Shown here in pieces: positions 10,001 through 17,852 of a DNA stretch of 64,000 nucleotides. The first letter of the stretch is position 1. Each line of letters starts with the position of its first letter. The notes below the pieces were generated by a model that saw nothing but the letters and a program-made list of their open reading frames with translations, had not been told where the DNA came from and did not search any database. The DNA comes from Diaphorobacter sp. HDW4B (GTDB taxonomy: Bacteria; Pseudomonadota; Gammaproteobacteria; Burkholderiales; Burkholderiaceae_C): contig NZ_CP049905.1 of assembly GCF_011305535.1 (NCBI RefSeq), positions 1,994,001 to 2,058,000 on the forward strand, written 5' to 3'. The position numbers and the translations under genes are program-made.

Positions 10001-10183
10001 CGTGAAATCGGTACCGGCGTGTTCTGGGGCATGGTGATCGGCACGCCGCTGGCCGTGTTCCTGGTGCCCGTGTTCTTCGTCGTCGTGTTCAAGCTCTTCG
10101 GCAAGAAGGAATCGCAGAATCTGCCAGCGCAAAATAACGGCAACGCCATTGCTGCCCCGGGAGGTTCCACACATCATGAGTAA
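7001..10183 (+). CDS. RND multidrug efflux pump, HAE1 (AcrB/MexB) family
   Basis: A 1060-residue inner-membrane proton/drug antiporter of standard length. The N-terminus MSKFFIHRPIFAWVIAI is diagnostic of HAE1 pumps. Transmembrane helix 4 carries the paired aspartates (GIVVDDAIVVVENV) of the proton relay, and the later helix 10 Lys region (GLSAKNAILIVEFAKD) is intact. Two large periplasmic loops hold the porter and docking domains, with the G-loop region around YIETKAPAGG-like YMETKAPAGG near residue 75. It starts 19 bp after the adaptor and overlaps the channel gene by 8 bp, so it is one operon. Confidence 0.95.
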   Translation: MSKFFIHRPIFAWVIAIFVVLFGIVSITQLPVAQFPSVAPPTISVTATYPGATSETMTDSVLQLIEREMNGATGLMYMETKAPAGGQGTLTITFQPGTDPNLAQVDVQNRLARATPRLPSVVQALGVRVEQAMSNFLMILAFQSTDGATSRDDIADYVNRNVLPEVQRLDGVGKAQLFAAGRAMRVWIDPAKLQGYGLSIASVNAAIAAQNQQISGGALGDAPSIPGTTMSATIVVPGQLTTPEQFGEVVLRSNSDGSTVRIKDVARVELGVETYAFNSRLDGKPAVAMAVQLTSTANAMATAKLVNAKMESIAPYLPAGVKWSAPYDTSKFVKISIEKVVHTLLEAIVLVFIVMLIFLQNIRYTLIPTIVVPIALLGTFAVMLLAGLTINILAMFAMVLVIGIVVDDAIVVVENVERIMSEEGIPPKEATLKAMGQIQGAVVGITVILVTVFIPLALFSGATGNIYRQFSLVMAISIFFSGFFALTLTPALCATMLKPIAKGHAHDKKTGLLGPFYNWFNRNFDKGAKQYQRAVGGVVKRSFQSLIVFLLVVAGMVFMFMRMPTSFLPVEDQGYVISLVQLPPGATQERTSKTMGELEDFVLSQPETDHIVSILGFSFSGQGQNMGLAFTTLKDWSARTAPGQDANSFAGKTMGAMMKIRDGFIYTLVPPSIPELGNSDGFTFRLQDRGSKGHAALVAARNQLIAKANQSPFLDGVRFDGVDDAPQWEVKINRDAVAAQRVSMGDLATTLATALGSSNSTDFPNNGYMQRVTIQADAGRRMQPEDVLRLTVPNAAGKLVELSTMVTAKWISGPMQVTRYNGYPSMSITGNAKKPYTSGQAMTEMQKLAADLPEGFGFEWTGQSLDERKAGSSAMYLYAFSILAVFLCLAALYESWSIPLSVMLVVPLGVFGALLGMLLRGMPNDIYFQVALITVIGLSAKNAILIVEFAKDLHAEGMSALDAALEAAHLRFRPILMTSLAFILGVVPLYIASGASAASQREIGTGVFWGMVIGTPLAVFLVPVFFVVVFKLFGKKESQNLPAQNNGNAIAAPGGSTHHE

Positions 10184-11639
10184 CAACAGAAAGCTCGTTC
10201 CCACCCTGCTGGCCGTCGCCCTGATGGCGACGGGCTGCTCGTTCATTCCGCAGATGGGCAAGACCGACTTGCCCGTGGTCGATCAATACCCGATCGCCAC
10301 GGCCGCGACCAACACCCCGGCCGCCGACATTCCGTGGAAGAGCTTCTACACCGATGCCCGTCTGCAGCAGATCATCGGTCTGGCGCTGGAGAACAACCGC
10401 GACCTGCGTGTCGCGGTGCTCAACATCGACAAGGCACGCGCGGCCTATGACATCCAGGGCTCGGCGCTCTACCCCGAAGTGGGTGTGAGTGCCAACGCCT
10501 CGCGTGGCAAGAGCCAACTGACGGGTCAGTACGCCAACAGCTACTCCGTGGGCCTCGGCACCGCCAGCTGGGAAATCGACTTCTGGGGCCGCATCCGCAG
10601 CCTCAAGGACCAAGCCCTCGCCACCTATCTGGCTACGGAAGAAGGTCGCAAAGCCACGCAGATCAGCCTGATCGCCGCCGTGGCGAACTCTTGGCTGTCC
10701 CTGCAGGCCGACGAGGAACTGCTCGAAATCTCGCGCAGTACGCTGCGGACACGCGAAGAATCCATCAAGCTGGCCAAGCTGCGTCTGGACGCGGGTGCGG
10801 CCTCCGAGCTGGACTACCGCCAGGCCCAGACGCTGACCGAAACCGCACGCGCCACGCTCGCTGCCCAGACGCGCCAGCGCGATCTGGACATCAACGCGCT
10901 CACGCTGCTGGTCGGCGGTCAGGTGCCGCAGGAGCTGTTCACCAGCCTCAAGGGCAAGAAGCTGAACGACCTGCCCGCACTCACCGACGTGCCCGCAGGC
11001 CTGCCATCCGACCTGCTGCTGCGCCGCCCGGACATCCGCTCCGCCGAGCTGCAGATGGAAGCCGCCAACGCCAACATCGGCGCGGCCCGTGCGCTGTTCT
11101 TCCCGAACATCTCGCTGACCGCCTCCGCAGGTTTCGCCAACAACGAAATCTCGGACCTGTTCCAGTCGGGCTCGAAGTTCTTCAGCATCGCACCGTCGTT
11201 GTATCTGCCGATCTTCAACGCCGGCCGCAACCAAGCCAACCTCGAAGTGGCCGAAGTCAGCAAGAAGATTGCTGCGGCGCAGTATGAAAAGTCGATCCAG
11301 ACCGCCTTCCGCGAAGTCTCGGATTCGCTGGTCAGCCGCCGCACGCTGGTCGATCAACTGACAGCGCAGCAAGCCCAGGTCGACGCCGTGAGCGCCCAGT
11401 TCAAGCTGTCCGACCTGCGCTACCGCAACGGCGTGTCCAGCTATCTGGACCTGCTGGACGCCCAGCGCACCCTGTTCAGCGCCGAGCAGGCCGTGGTGCA
11501 GGTGCGTCTGGCCATGCTGCAGAACCAGGTCAACCTGTACAAGGTGCTGGGCGGCGGCTGGAGCCCCGAGGACGACCGCGCTGCCGCCGAGAAATCAGCG
11601 AGCGCCAAGGGCAAAGAAGCCGACAAGACTATTCAGTAA
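10176..11639 (+). CDS. Outer-membrane efflux channel lipoprotein (OprM/TtgC, NodT type)
   Basis: A 487-residue outer-membrane factor. The signal peptide ends in lipobox MATGC, with Cys21 the lipidation site. The two repeated OEP halves are visible, with the SWEIDFWGRIRSLKD motif in the first and the matching LPIFNAGRNQANLEVAE motif in the second. The start at 10176 lies inside the pump gene's last codons, next to a GGGAGG site at 10159-10164. An upstream in-frame start at 10149 would place extra residues before the signal peptide and is rejected. It completes the tripartite exporter, and a strong terminator follows. Confidence 0.93.
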   Translation: MSNNRKLVPTLLAVALMATGCSFIPQMGKTDLPVVDQYPIATAATNTPAADIPWKSFYTDARLQQIIGLALENNRDLRVAVLNIDKARAAYDIQGSALYPEVGVSANASRGKSQLTGQYANSYSVGLGTASWEIDFWGRIRSLKDQALATYLATEEGRKATQISLIAAVANSWLSLQADEELLEISRSTLRTREESIKLAKLRLDAGAASELDYRQAQTLTETARATLAAQTRQRDLDINALTLLVGGQVPQELFTSLKGKKLNDLPALTDVPAGLPSDLLLRRPDIRSAELQMEAANANIGAARALFFPNISLTASAGFANNEISDLFQSGSKFFSIAPSLYLPIFNAGRNQANLEVAEVSKKIAAAQYEKSIQTAFREVSDSLVSRRTLVDQLTAQQAQVDAVSAQFKLSDLRYRNGVSSYLDLLDAQRTLFSAEQAVVQVRLAMLQNQVNLYKVLGGGWSPEDDRAAAEKSASAKGKEADKTIQ

Positions 11640-11670
11640 TTCATCTGAATACTCAGTCTTCTATTGATCA

Positions 11671-11697
11671 AGGGCGCTTCGGCGCCCTTTTCGTTTG
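11671..11697 (+). terminator. Rho-independent terminator of efflux operon
   Basis: A GGGCGC-TTCG-GCGCCC hairpin with an ultrastable UUCG-type tetraloop is followed by TTTTCGTTT, 31 bp after the channel stop codon. Confidence 0.9.
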
Positions 11698-11791
11698 TAT
11701 TTAGTTGTTGTGAAATTGACTCAACGCAAGCCAATTCTGCGCCCAACGTCAACCCGGAACTTCGCCCGGTCGCCTTTGAAAGTCCCGTCTA

Positions 11792-11797
11792 TATAAT
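11792..11797 (+). promoter_or_regulatory. Possible -10 box for cytochrome gene
   Basis: A perfect TATAAT lies 44 bp upstream of the cytochrome ATG. I see no convincing -35 hexamer at the right distance, so this is a weak promoter call. Confidence 0.4.
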
Positions 11798-11841
11798 CGT
11801 TGGATAACTTTAGTTCGATAAACGCTGAGACTGAGGACCCC

Positions 11842-12708
11842 ATGAGCGACACCCACGAAGAAGCGCACACCGGCCCAATCAAGAATCCAAAACAATTTCT
11901 GGTGACGGTCATCGCGTCATTTGTGATTCCTGTGTTCATCATCATTGGCCTCGTCTACTTTGTCACATCCCAGGACAAACCGGCAGCCGGTAATGGCAAC
12001 CCCGAAAAGGCGCTGGCCGAGCGCATTCAAAAAGTCGGCAGCGTGGAAATCCGCGACGCCAACCGTCCGTTGCGCAATGGCGACGAAGTCTACAAAGTCC
12101 AATGCGCGGCCTGCCACGGCACCGGCGCTGCGGGCGCTCCCAAGTTCGAAGATGCAGCAGCCTGGGCGCCCCGCCTGAAGCAGGGCTTCGAAGCACTGGT
12201 GCAATCCTCGCTCAAGGGCAAGGGCGCCATGGCTCCGCAAGGCGGCGGCGACTTCAACGACCTCGAAATCGCTCGCGGCGTGGCTTACATGGCCAACGCA
12301 GCTGGCGGCAAGTTCCCTATTCCAGAGAAGCCAGCGGCTGATGGCGCTGCTCCTGCAGCCGCAGCAGCTGCTCCGGCACCAGCCCCTGCGGCCGAACCCG
12401 CTCCTGCTCCAGTTGCTGCCGCCGCCGCACCAGCTCCCGCCGCTGCCCCGGCGGCGGCGGCTGTGAGTGCCGACGCTGGCAAGGCGCTGTATGACAAGAC
12501 CTGCTTTGTCTGCCACGCCGCCGGTGTGGCGGGTGCGCCGAAGTTTGGTGACAAGAACGCCTGGGCTCCGTTTGTCGCGACAGGTATCGACGCTATGGTG
12601 AAGGTGGCCATTTCGGGCAAGGGCGCCATGCCTCCGAAGGGTGGGTCCACGGCTTCGGACGATGAAATTCGGGCTGCTGTGCAGTACATGGTGGATCACG
12701 CGAAGTAA
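11842..12708 (+). CDS. Membrane-anchored di-haem c5-type cytochrome
   Basis: A 288-residue protein. After a short cytoplasmic N-terminus there is one membrane helix (about residues 19-42), then two c-type haem domains separated by a long Ala/Pro-rich linker. The haem-binding motifs are CAACH (C88-C91-H92) and CFVCH (C221-C224-H225). Each is followed by the GAPKF..AWAPR/F segment and a distal GKGAM-P ligand Met, as in cytochrome c5. It probably shuttles electrons in the periplasm, for example to a terminal oxidase. ATG 11842 follows GAGGA; a TTG at 11800 in frame is an unlikely start. It is monocistronic between the efflux operon and the inverted-repeat element. Confidence 0.88.
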   Translation: MSDTHEEAHTGPIKNPKQFLVTVIASFVIPVFIIIGLVYFVTSQDKPAAGNGNPEKALAERIQKVGSVEIRDANRPLRNGDEVYKVQCAACHGTGAAGAPKFEDAAAWAPRLKQGFEALVQSSLKGKGAMAPQGGGDFNDLEIARGVAYMANAAGGKFPIPEKPAADGAAPAAAAAAPAPAPAAEPAPAPVAAAAAPAPAAAPAAAAVSADAGKALYDKTCFVCHAAGVAGAPKFGDKNAWAPFVATGIDAMVKVAISGKGAMPPKGGSTASDDEIRAAVQYMVDHAK

Positions 12709-12805
12709 TCTTTTCCCTCTTTTGGGAATGGCGCTTTGTTGAAGGAGAACTGGCTTTTTGGGCCGGTTTTTCTTTTTGGGCTTTGTTGTTTGTTTTAGTG
12801 CGGGT

Positions 12806-13280
12806 GCCGGGTCTCGCCCCGGCGGGCGAGTAACTTTTCGCTGGCGCGCGAAAAGTCACCAAAAGCGCGCTTGAATTCGGGGGCACACGATAGAACTCAC
12901 TGCGCGCCAAAGGCGCTCCGTTCGGGCAACTATCGTGAGTCAGATTTTTCATAAGAGGTGCGTTACGGCACTTCGCGTTGCTCGTGCTGCATCTCGCGAC
13001 CGCGCGAGATGCCTATGCATAAGCGCTGTGACGAATTTGATGTGAGACTCGACTCGACGCGCGCGACAACCAAGATCATTCCGTCGCGAGACTTGCGCCA
13101 CCGCTGCTGTATCGCAGAATGCAGCAGCGCCCTCCCCAGTTTTTGGTCTGACTCACGATAGTTGCCCGAGCGGAGCGACGCAGTCGCGCAGCGAGTTCTA
13201 TCGTGGGTATTGAAAAAGCGATTTTTGGTGACTTTTTGGCGCAAGCAAAAAGTTACTCGCCCGCCGGGGCGAGACCCGGC
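12806..13280. repeat. Long imperfect inverted-repeat element with about 200-bp core
   Basis: The left arm 12806-12944 is matched in reverse complement by the right arm 13147-13280. The outermost 33 bases and innermost 22 bases are identical between arms, with mismatches and small indels between. Each arm contains its own hairpins: CTCGCC/GGCGAG, ACTTTTCGC/GCGAAAAGT and ACGATAG/CTATCGT. The core 12945-13146 has a further 8-bp stem at 12991-13010 and no credible gene. It fills the gap between two convergent genes, starting 97 bp after the cytochrome stop and ending 10 bp from the stop of the gene at 13290. It looks like a non-autonomous repeat or MITE/REP-like element and may also terminate both genes. 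Confidence 0.75.
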
Positions 13281-13289
13281 CAGCCACCC

Positions 13290-13841
13290 TCAGCCAAGAG
13301 CAGCAGTCACCCGAACAAACCCAAACCTCTCAGGCAAAGAACCCCAAACCACCTCCTCAGGCGAGGAAGAAAGCAACCCAAAGTCCATGGCAGAAGCAGC
13401 ATCCACCATATCCTGCGGATGCACCACCCCCACCCCGGCGGGAAGCACAAGATACAGCCGCCCTTCCTCATCCATCAACGCCTCGCGCAGCGCAGCAATC
13501 CGCTGCGGCAAGCCGGTGTGCGTGTGAACATGCAACTCCCCCGTGGCCGAGTCGAACCTGAGCCGCCACACCCAAGGCGTGTTTTCCAGATCGACGAACA
13601 CGCGCTGCGGGCCGTTCTGGAAAAACCAGCGACCGTCATCGTCTTCGAGGTAGTTGCGGCCGATGAATTCGATCAGTTTTTCGTGCTCGATGCGGTTGCC
13701 GCGTGACTCGGGGAAAGGGCCTGCGGCCTGCACCTCGGCGTCGCGCAGATACCAGTTGCCGCGCGCGTCCAGGGCCAGCCAGCCGTGGCAGGCGGGCACA
13801 TTGGGCCACTTGGCCATTGCCTGTTTGACGATTTCATCCAT
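13290..13841 (-). CDS. Conserved hypothetical protein (DUF2946-like)
   Basis: A soluble protein of 183 residues from MDEIVKQAMAKWPNVP. It has no signal peptide or membrane helix. It is rich in Trp and Tyr, with the conserved-looking motifs CHGWLALDARGNWYLRD, GRWFFQNGPQRVFVDLENTP and LVLPAGVGVVHPQDM. Proteins like this recur in Comamonadaceae and I recall them as a DUF family, but I am not sure of the number. A GTG start at 13868 is an alternative (192 residues). The gene follows the hydrolase gene by about 40 bp on the same strand. Function is unknown. Confidence 0.7.
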   Translation of the reverse strand: MDEIVKQAMAKWPNVPACHGWLALDARGNWYLRDAEVQAAGPFPESRGNRIEHEKLIEFIGRNYLEDDDGRWFFQNGPQRVFVDLENTPWVWRLRFDSATGELHVHTHTGLPQRIAALREALMDEEGRLYLVLPAGVGVVHPQDMVDAASAMDFGLLSSSPEEVVWGSLPERFGFVRVTAALG

Positions 13842-13883
13842 TCGGCGATTGTGCCCTGCCTCGGGCACTTCCTCACCGCGTCA

Positions 13884-14888
13884 TCAGTGCTCGGCCAGCC
13901 AGCCTGTGACCTGTTCGGGCACCGAGCGCACATGGCCGGGCCAGCCGCCTTGGGTGAAGCCGACATGGCCGCCCTCTTGTGGTTGCCAGAGCAGCACATG
14001 TTTGCTCGCGTCCTGCGCCTTGGGCAGGCTGGCGGCGGGCACGAAGGGGTCGTTGCGGGCGTTGATCACGAGAGCGGGAATGCGCACCTGCGTGAGCAGC
14101 GGTTTGGCCGATGCCTTGCGCCAGTAGTCGTCGGCATCGCGAAAGCCGTGCAGCGGGGCTGTGAAGACGTCATCAAAACCATGCAGATCGCGCACGCCGC
14201 GCAGGCGTTCGGCGTCGAACAAATCCGGATATTGCGCGAGTTTTGTGAGCGCCTTGGGGACCATCGAGCGCAGAAACATGCGCGCGTAGATCTGCCGGTT
14301 GAAGCCCTGATCGATGGCCGCGCCGCTTGCGGCCAGGTCCAGCGGCGAGCAGATAGCCGCCACACCATCGACCACGCGCGCTGCGTTCGAGCCGAGCTCG
14401 CCTGCCCAGCGCATCAAGGCGTTTCCACCCAGCGAAACGCCCACGGCATAGAGCGGTGGGCGCACGACGGTGTTGGCACCGCCCTGCAGCGCAGCAAAGC
14501 GCTCCAGCAGCCAGTCCACTTCCTCGAAATCGCCCGAGTGATAGGCGCGCGGGGCCAGATTGATCTCACCGCTGCAGCCACGAAAATGCGGCACCGCAAA
14601 ATTCCAGCCGCGTGCTGCGGCCACGTCGGCGAAGGCCTTGGCGTAATGGCTGCCGGACGAGCCCTCCAAGCCGTGGAACAGCACCAGCAAGGGAGCGGGC
14701 GAAGCATCGGCATTTGCGCCGCGCTGCAGGAAATCCACGTCGACAAAATCCTGGCCATCGGGCGTGTTCCAGCGCTCGCGTCGCCACACGGCAGCAGCCT
14801 GCGATGACGATGTGCTGCGCGCGCACATCGCCGACCAGATGGTCTGTGCATTTCCGCCGGGCAGCCACCAGGGGGCTGTGTACTTCAT
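13884..14888 (-). CDS. Alpha/beta hydrolase, YheT family
   Basis: About 334 residues. It begins MKYTAPWWLPGGNAQTIW, the hallmark N-terminus of YheT-type hydrolases. It has an oxyanion-hole LFHGLEGSSGSHY segment, HFRGCSGE, and the nucleophile elbow GVSLGGNAL with Ser in GxSxGG. The acid segment is NARNDPFVP, and the catalytic His is near the end in GGHVGF. The start is unsure: AGGAGGAG lies 8 bases before an in-frame TTG at 14894, while ATG 14888 fits homologues. The natural substrate of this family is not known. Confidence 0.87.
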   Translation of the reverse strand: MKYTAPWWLPGGNAQTIWSAMCARSTSSSQAAAVWRRERWNTPDGQDFVDVDFLQRGANADASPAPLLVLFHGLEGSSGSHYAKAFADVAAARGWNFAVPHFRGCSGEINLAPRAYHSGDFEEVDWLLERFAALQGGANTVVRPPLYAVGVSLGGNALMRWAGELGSNAARVVDGVAAICSPLDLAASGAAIDQGFNRQIYARMFLRSMVPKALTKLAQYPDLFDAERLRGVRDLHGFDDVFTAPLHGFRDADDYWRKASAKPLLTQVRIPALVINARNDPFVPAASLPKAQDASKHVLLWQPQEGGHVGFTQGGWPGHVRSVPEQVTGWLAEH

Positions 14889-14944
14889 CTGCAAATCAAC
14901 GACTCCTCCTGGCCCGTCACGGGATCTTTTTTCGCGTGTTTCGA

Positions 14945-15397
14945 TCAATGCAGCACATGCGCGCGCGGTGGTGGCGCGCCGCGTTCGCCGGGGGCCGCCG
15001 CGCTCGCGTGATGCGCGACGATGCGCCAGCCCTGCGGCAGCTTCATGTACACATTGGTAGCGTAGACCAGCGCCTCGCGCGGGCCATCGGGCAGGGTCAC
15101 CACCACATGTTCGACCACATTGTGCACGGCGCTGCCGTGGGAATCCATGCGCACGACCTCGCCGGGCTTCACGTTCAGGCCGCCGCGCTCCAGCATGCCG
15201 GCAAACATCTCTCGGATCGACTGAATGCCGAGCACGCGCGCGCCGCCGCCGGGATGCACGCAGAAGACATCATCGTCATCGGCCCAGCAGGCCATCAGGC
15301 GCTCCAGATCGGCGGCCTGCAGCGCCTCGTAGAACGCGGCCTCCACCTCATCGGGACTGCCTGCCAGCAGGGCCGCGCGCGTTGTTGCTCGTTTCAT
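14945..15397 (-). CDS. SnoaL-like / NTF2-fold protein
   Basis: A 150-residue protein from MKRATTRAALL. It contains the NTF2-like cone-fold pattern: an N-terminal helix with AFYEALQAADLERLMACWADDDDVFCVHPGG, then REMF, then strands VVVTLPDG and YMKLPQGWRIVAHHAS. This is the YybH/SgcJ-EcaC-like SnoaL group, often ketosteroid-isomerase-like, with no certain activity. An in-frame start at 15439 adds 14 residues but has no better ribosome site. It lies directly upstream of the YheT hydrolase on the same strand and is probably co-transcribed. Confidence 0.8.
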   Translation of the reverse strand: MKRATTRAALLAGSPDEVEAAFYEALQAADLERLMACWADDDDVFCVHPGGGARVLGIQSIREMFAGMLERGGLNVKPGEVVRMDSHGSAVHNVVEHVVVTLPDGPREALVYATNVYMKLPQGWRIVAHHASAAAPGERGAPPPRAHVLH

Positions 15398-15610
15398 GGT
15401 TTCACCATCAGACAAGGTTAAATTCTGTAATGCACCCACCTGTGCAGCCTGAGGACCTACAAGGCGGGAAGCATAATTTATGCAAAATGTGTGACACTGC
15501 GCCTCTCACATGACCCAACACGCCCATGGTGAACGCGTGATCGGCGGCCATGCCTGCATGCGCCGGCGCACAGGTTTTCCGATCCATCCCTCTTTCTACC
15601 TCATACGCCC

Positions 15611-16228
15611 ATGACCATCAAACGCCTCCTTGGATTCATCGCGACAGTGGCCACCGCTCTGGCATTGACCGGCTGCGGCTACAACCAGTTCCAGCAACTC
15701 GACGAGCAAAGCAAGGCCGCATGGAGCGAGGTGCTCAACCAATACCAGCGCCGCGCAGACCTCGTGCCCAACATCGTGGCATCGGTGAAGGGCGAGGCCA
15801 ACTTCGAGCAGGAAACGCTGACCAAGGTGATCGAGGCCCGCTCCAAGGCCACGTCCATCCAGGCCACGCCCGATCTGGTGAACAACCCCGAAGCGTTCAA
15901 CAAGTTCCAGCAGGCACAAGGCGAGCTCTCCAGCGCCCTCTCGCGCCTGATGGTGGTGTCCGAGCGCTATCCTGACCTGAAGGCCAACCAGGCATTCCGC
16001 GACCTGCGCGTGACGCTGGAAGGCACGGAAAACCGCATCACTGTGGCGCGCAACCGCTACATCCAGACCGTTCAGGACTACAACGTGCTGGCCCGCAGCT
16101 TCCCCAACAACCTGACCGCCATGGTCATGGGCTACAAGCCCAAGCCCAACTTCAGCGTGCAGAACGAAGCTGAAATCAGCAAGCCACCAACGGTCGATTT
16201 CTCGGCTCCTGCCGCCAGCAAGCCCTGA
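15611..16228 (+). CDS. lemA: LemA family lipoprotein
   Basis: A 205-residue protein with lipobox LTGC (Cys22), followed by the diagnostic GYNQFQQLDEQSKAAWSEVLNQYQRRADLVPN segment. The rest is a long helical bundle with the SRLMVVSERYPDLKAN and RNRYIQTVQDYN motifs of LemA. It is the first gene of a lemA-TPM-TPM cluster, a common arrangement in proteobacteria. Its molecular role is not established. It probably acts at the envelope together with the next gene. Confidence 0.92.
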   Translation: MTIKRLLGFIATVATALALTGCGYNQFQQLDEQSKAAWSEVLNQYQRRADLVPNIVASVKGEANFEQETLTKVIEARSKATSIQATPDLVNNPEAFNKFQQAQGELSSALSRLMVVSERYPDLKANQAFRDLRVTLEGTENRITVARNRYIQTVQDYNVLARSFPNNLTAMVMGYKPKPNFSVQNEAEISKPPTVDFSAPAASKP

Positions 16229-16268
16229 GCGTTGATTGACTGATAGAAAAGCCGTGCTGCTGATTCCG

Positions 16269-17216
16269 ATGCGGATGTTGTCGTCGTTTCCTGCGAATTT
16301 GCTGCGGGCCTGGCTCTCAGCCTGTCTGTTGTGGTTCGGTCTTGGCGGTGCACATGCGCAGCAGTTGCTGCCCGTGCCCGCGCTCACCTCGCATGTGATC
16401 GACCAGACCAGCACACTGGACGCATCCGCCAAAGCCTCGCTTGAATCGCAGCTCGCAGGCATCGAGCAAAAGCATGGCTCGCAGGTGGTCGTGCTCATGG
16501 TGCCGACCACCGCGCCCGAGGACATCGCCTCGTACGCCAACCGCATCGGCAATGCGTGGAAGATCGGCCGCAAGGATGTGGGCGATGGCCTGATCATTCT
16601 CGTGGCCAAGAACGACCGGCGCATGCGCATCGAGGTCTCCAAGACGCTCGAAGGCGCGGTGCCCGACTTGGCTGCCGCCCGCATCATCGACGGAGCGATG
16701 GCGCCCAAGTTCAAGCAGAACGACTACGCCGGAGGCTTGCAGGCCGCCATCGACCAGATCGGCTCGCGCATCGCGGGCGAAGCCCTGCCGCTGCCCAAAG
16801 CACCGAGCGCGCAAGGGCAACGCAGCAGCAACCAGAATTCTGGCTTTGCGTGGGAAGACATGGCGATCTTCCTGTTCTTCGCCGTGATGGTCGCAGGCCC
16901 CATCGCGCGCGGCATCTTCGGGCGGCCCCTCGGCGGTCTGCTGATGGGTGGCGGCGTCGGTTTCGTGGCCTTCATCATCACGACCAGCATCGGTCTTGCT
17001 GCGGGCGCTGGCATTCTCGCGCTGCTCTACACCGTGCTGTTTGCAGGCAAGGGCGGAGGCGGTCCCATCGTGCATGGCGGCGGCTTCCCCGGCGGATTCG
17101 GCGGTGGTGGCGGCGGCTTTGGTGGAGGGGGCGGCGGATTCAGCGGCGGCGGAGGTGGTTTCAGTTCCGGCGGCGGTGGCGACTTCGGCGGCGGCGGTGC
17201 GTCCGGCGACTGGTGA
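16269..17216 (+). CDS. TPM-domain membrane protein (YgcG family)
   Basis: About 315 residues. A signal peptide ends near AHAQ. A TPM phosphatase-like domain covers roughly residues 35-165, with VIDQTSTLDASAKASLESQL and DGLIILVAKNDRRMRIEVSKTLEGAVPD. Two membrane helices at about 195-255 follow, and then a very Gly-rich tail (GGGGGFGGGG) ends in SGGGGDFGGGGASGDW, typical of YgcG. ATG 16269 is preferred because it directly precedes the signal peptide; a GTG at 16254 is possible. It is co-transcribed with lemA and overlaps the next possible start. Confidence 0.85.
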   Translation: MRMLSSFPANLLRAWLSACLLWFGLGGAHAQQLLPVPALTSHVIDQTSTLDASAKASLESQLAGIEQKHGSQVVVLMVPTTAPEDIASYANRIGNAWKIGRKDVGDGLIILVAKNDRRMRIEVSKTLEGAVPDLAAARIIDGAMAPKFKQNDYAGGLQAAIDQIGSRIAGEALPLPKAPSAQGQRSSNQNSGFAWEDMAIFLFFAVMVAGPIARGIFGRPLGGLLMGGGVGFVAFIITTSIGLAAGAGILALLYTVLFAGKGGGGPIVHGGGFPGGFGGGGGGFGGGGGGFSGGGGGFSSGGGGDFGGGGASGDW

Positions 17217-17284
17217 TGAACACTCCACCCGAACACGCATCCCAGCATCCCGCAAACAGGACAACGCAGCAAGGCACTTCAACG

Positions 17285-17833
17285 ATGGAACAGCACTCCC
17301 GGCATTCGACAGGACTTTTTGCCCGGCTCGCGCGACTGGTGCGCAACCGCATGGCAGAAGGCTCACTGCGCCGCGTGCTGCCCGCCGATGTGCAGCAGCG
17401 TCTGGCCGAACGCGTGGCGGCCAGCGAGAAACGCCACACCGGCCAAATCCGCATCTGTGTGGAAGGTGGTCTGCCACTGTCCTACATCTGGCGCTCGGCC
17501 AGTGCCCGTGAGCGCGCAGTCACGCAGTTCGGCAAACTGCGCGTGTGGGACACCGAACACAACAACGGCGTGCTCATCTACCTGCTGGTGGCCGAGCACA
17601 CCATCGAAATCCTCGCCGACCGCGGCATCGCGCGCCATGTCGATCCCAAGGTCTGGCACGAGATGGTCGCCCGCATGCGCGAGCAGTTCCGCGAAGGCCA
17701 CTACGAAGACGGCCTGACCGAAGCGATTGCCGCTGTGACCATGGCGCTGGTGGAGCAATACCCGGCGGCTGAAGGCGGCAGCGAAAGACATGCCAACGAG
17801 CTGCCCGACGGGCCGGTCGTGATCAGCAACTGA
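17285..17833 (+). CDS. Second TPM-domain protein
   Basis: A cytoplasm-facing or membrane-associated protein of 182 residues without signal peptide. The TPM fold is recognised from RVAASEKRHTGQIRICVEGGLP, the GVLIYLLVAEHTIEILADRGI strand pair and FREGHYEDGLTEAI. An in-frame ATG at 17216 would overlap the preceding stop codon (TGATG) and give 205 residues. I prefer 17285 because family members start just before the basic helix and AAGG precedes it. It is the last gene of the lemA operon and convergent with the chaperone gene. Confidence 0.8.
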   Translation: MEQHSRHSTGLFARLARLVRNRMAEGSLRRVLPADVQQRLAERVAASEKRHTGQIRICVEGGLPLSYIWRSASARERAVTQFGKLRVWDTEHNNGVLIYLLVAEHTIEILADRGIARHVDPKVWHEMVARMREQFREGHYEDGLTEAIAAVTMALVEQYPAAEGGSERHANELPDGPVVISN

Positions 17834-17852
17834 AGCCAGCGCAGCGCGCGGC

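Noticed and set aside
12958-13706. Short plus-strand frames in and beside the inverted-repeat element
   Set aside because: They read through hairpin repeats and the antisense of the 13290 gene, with no ribosome site or protein-like composition.
17027-17272. Pro-rich minus-strand frame opposite the Gly-rich tail of the TPM protein
   Set aside because: A poly-Gly repeat read backwards gives poly-Pro; no independent evidence of a gene.
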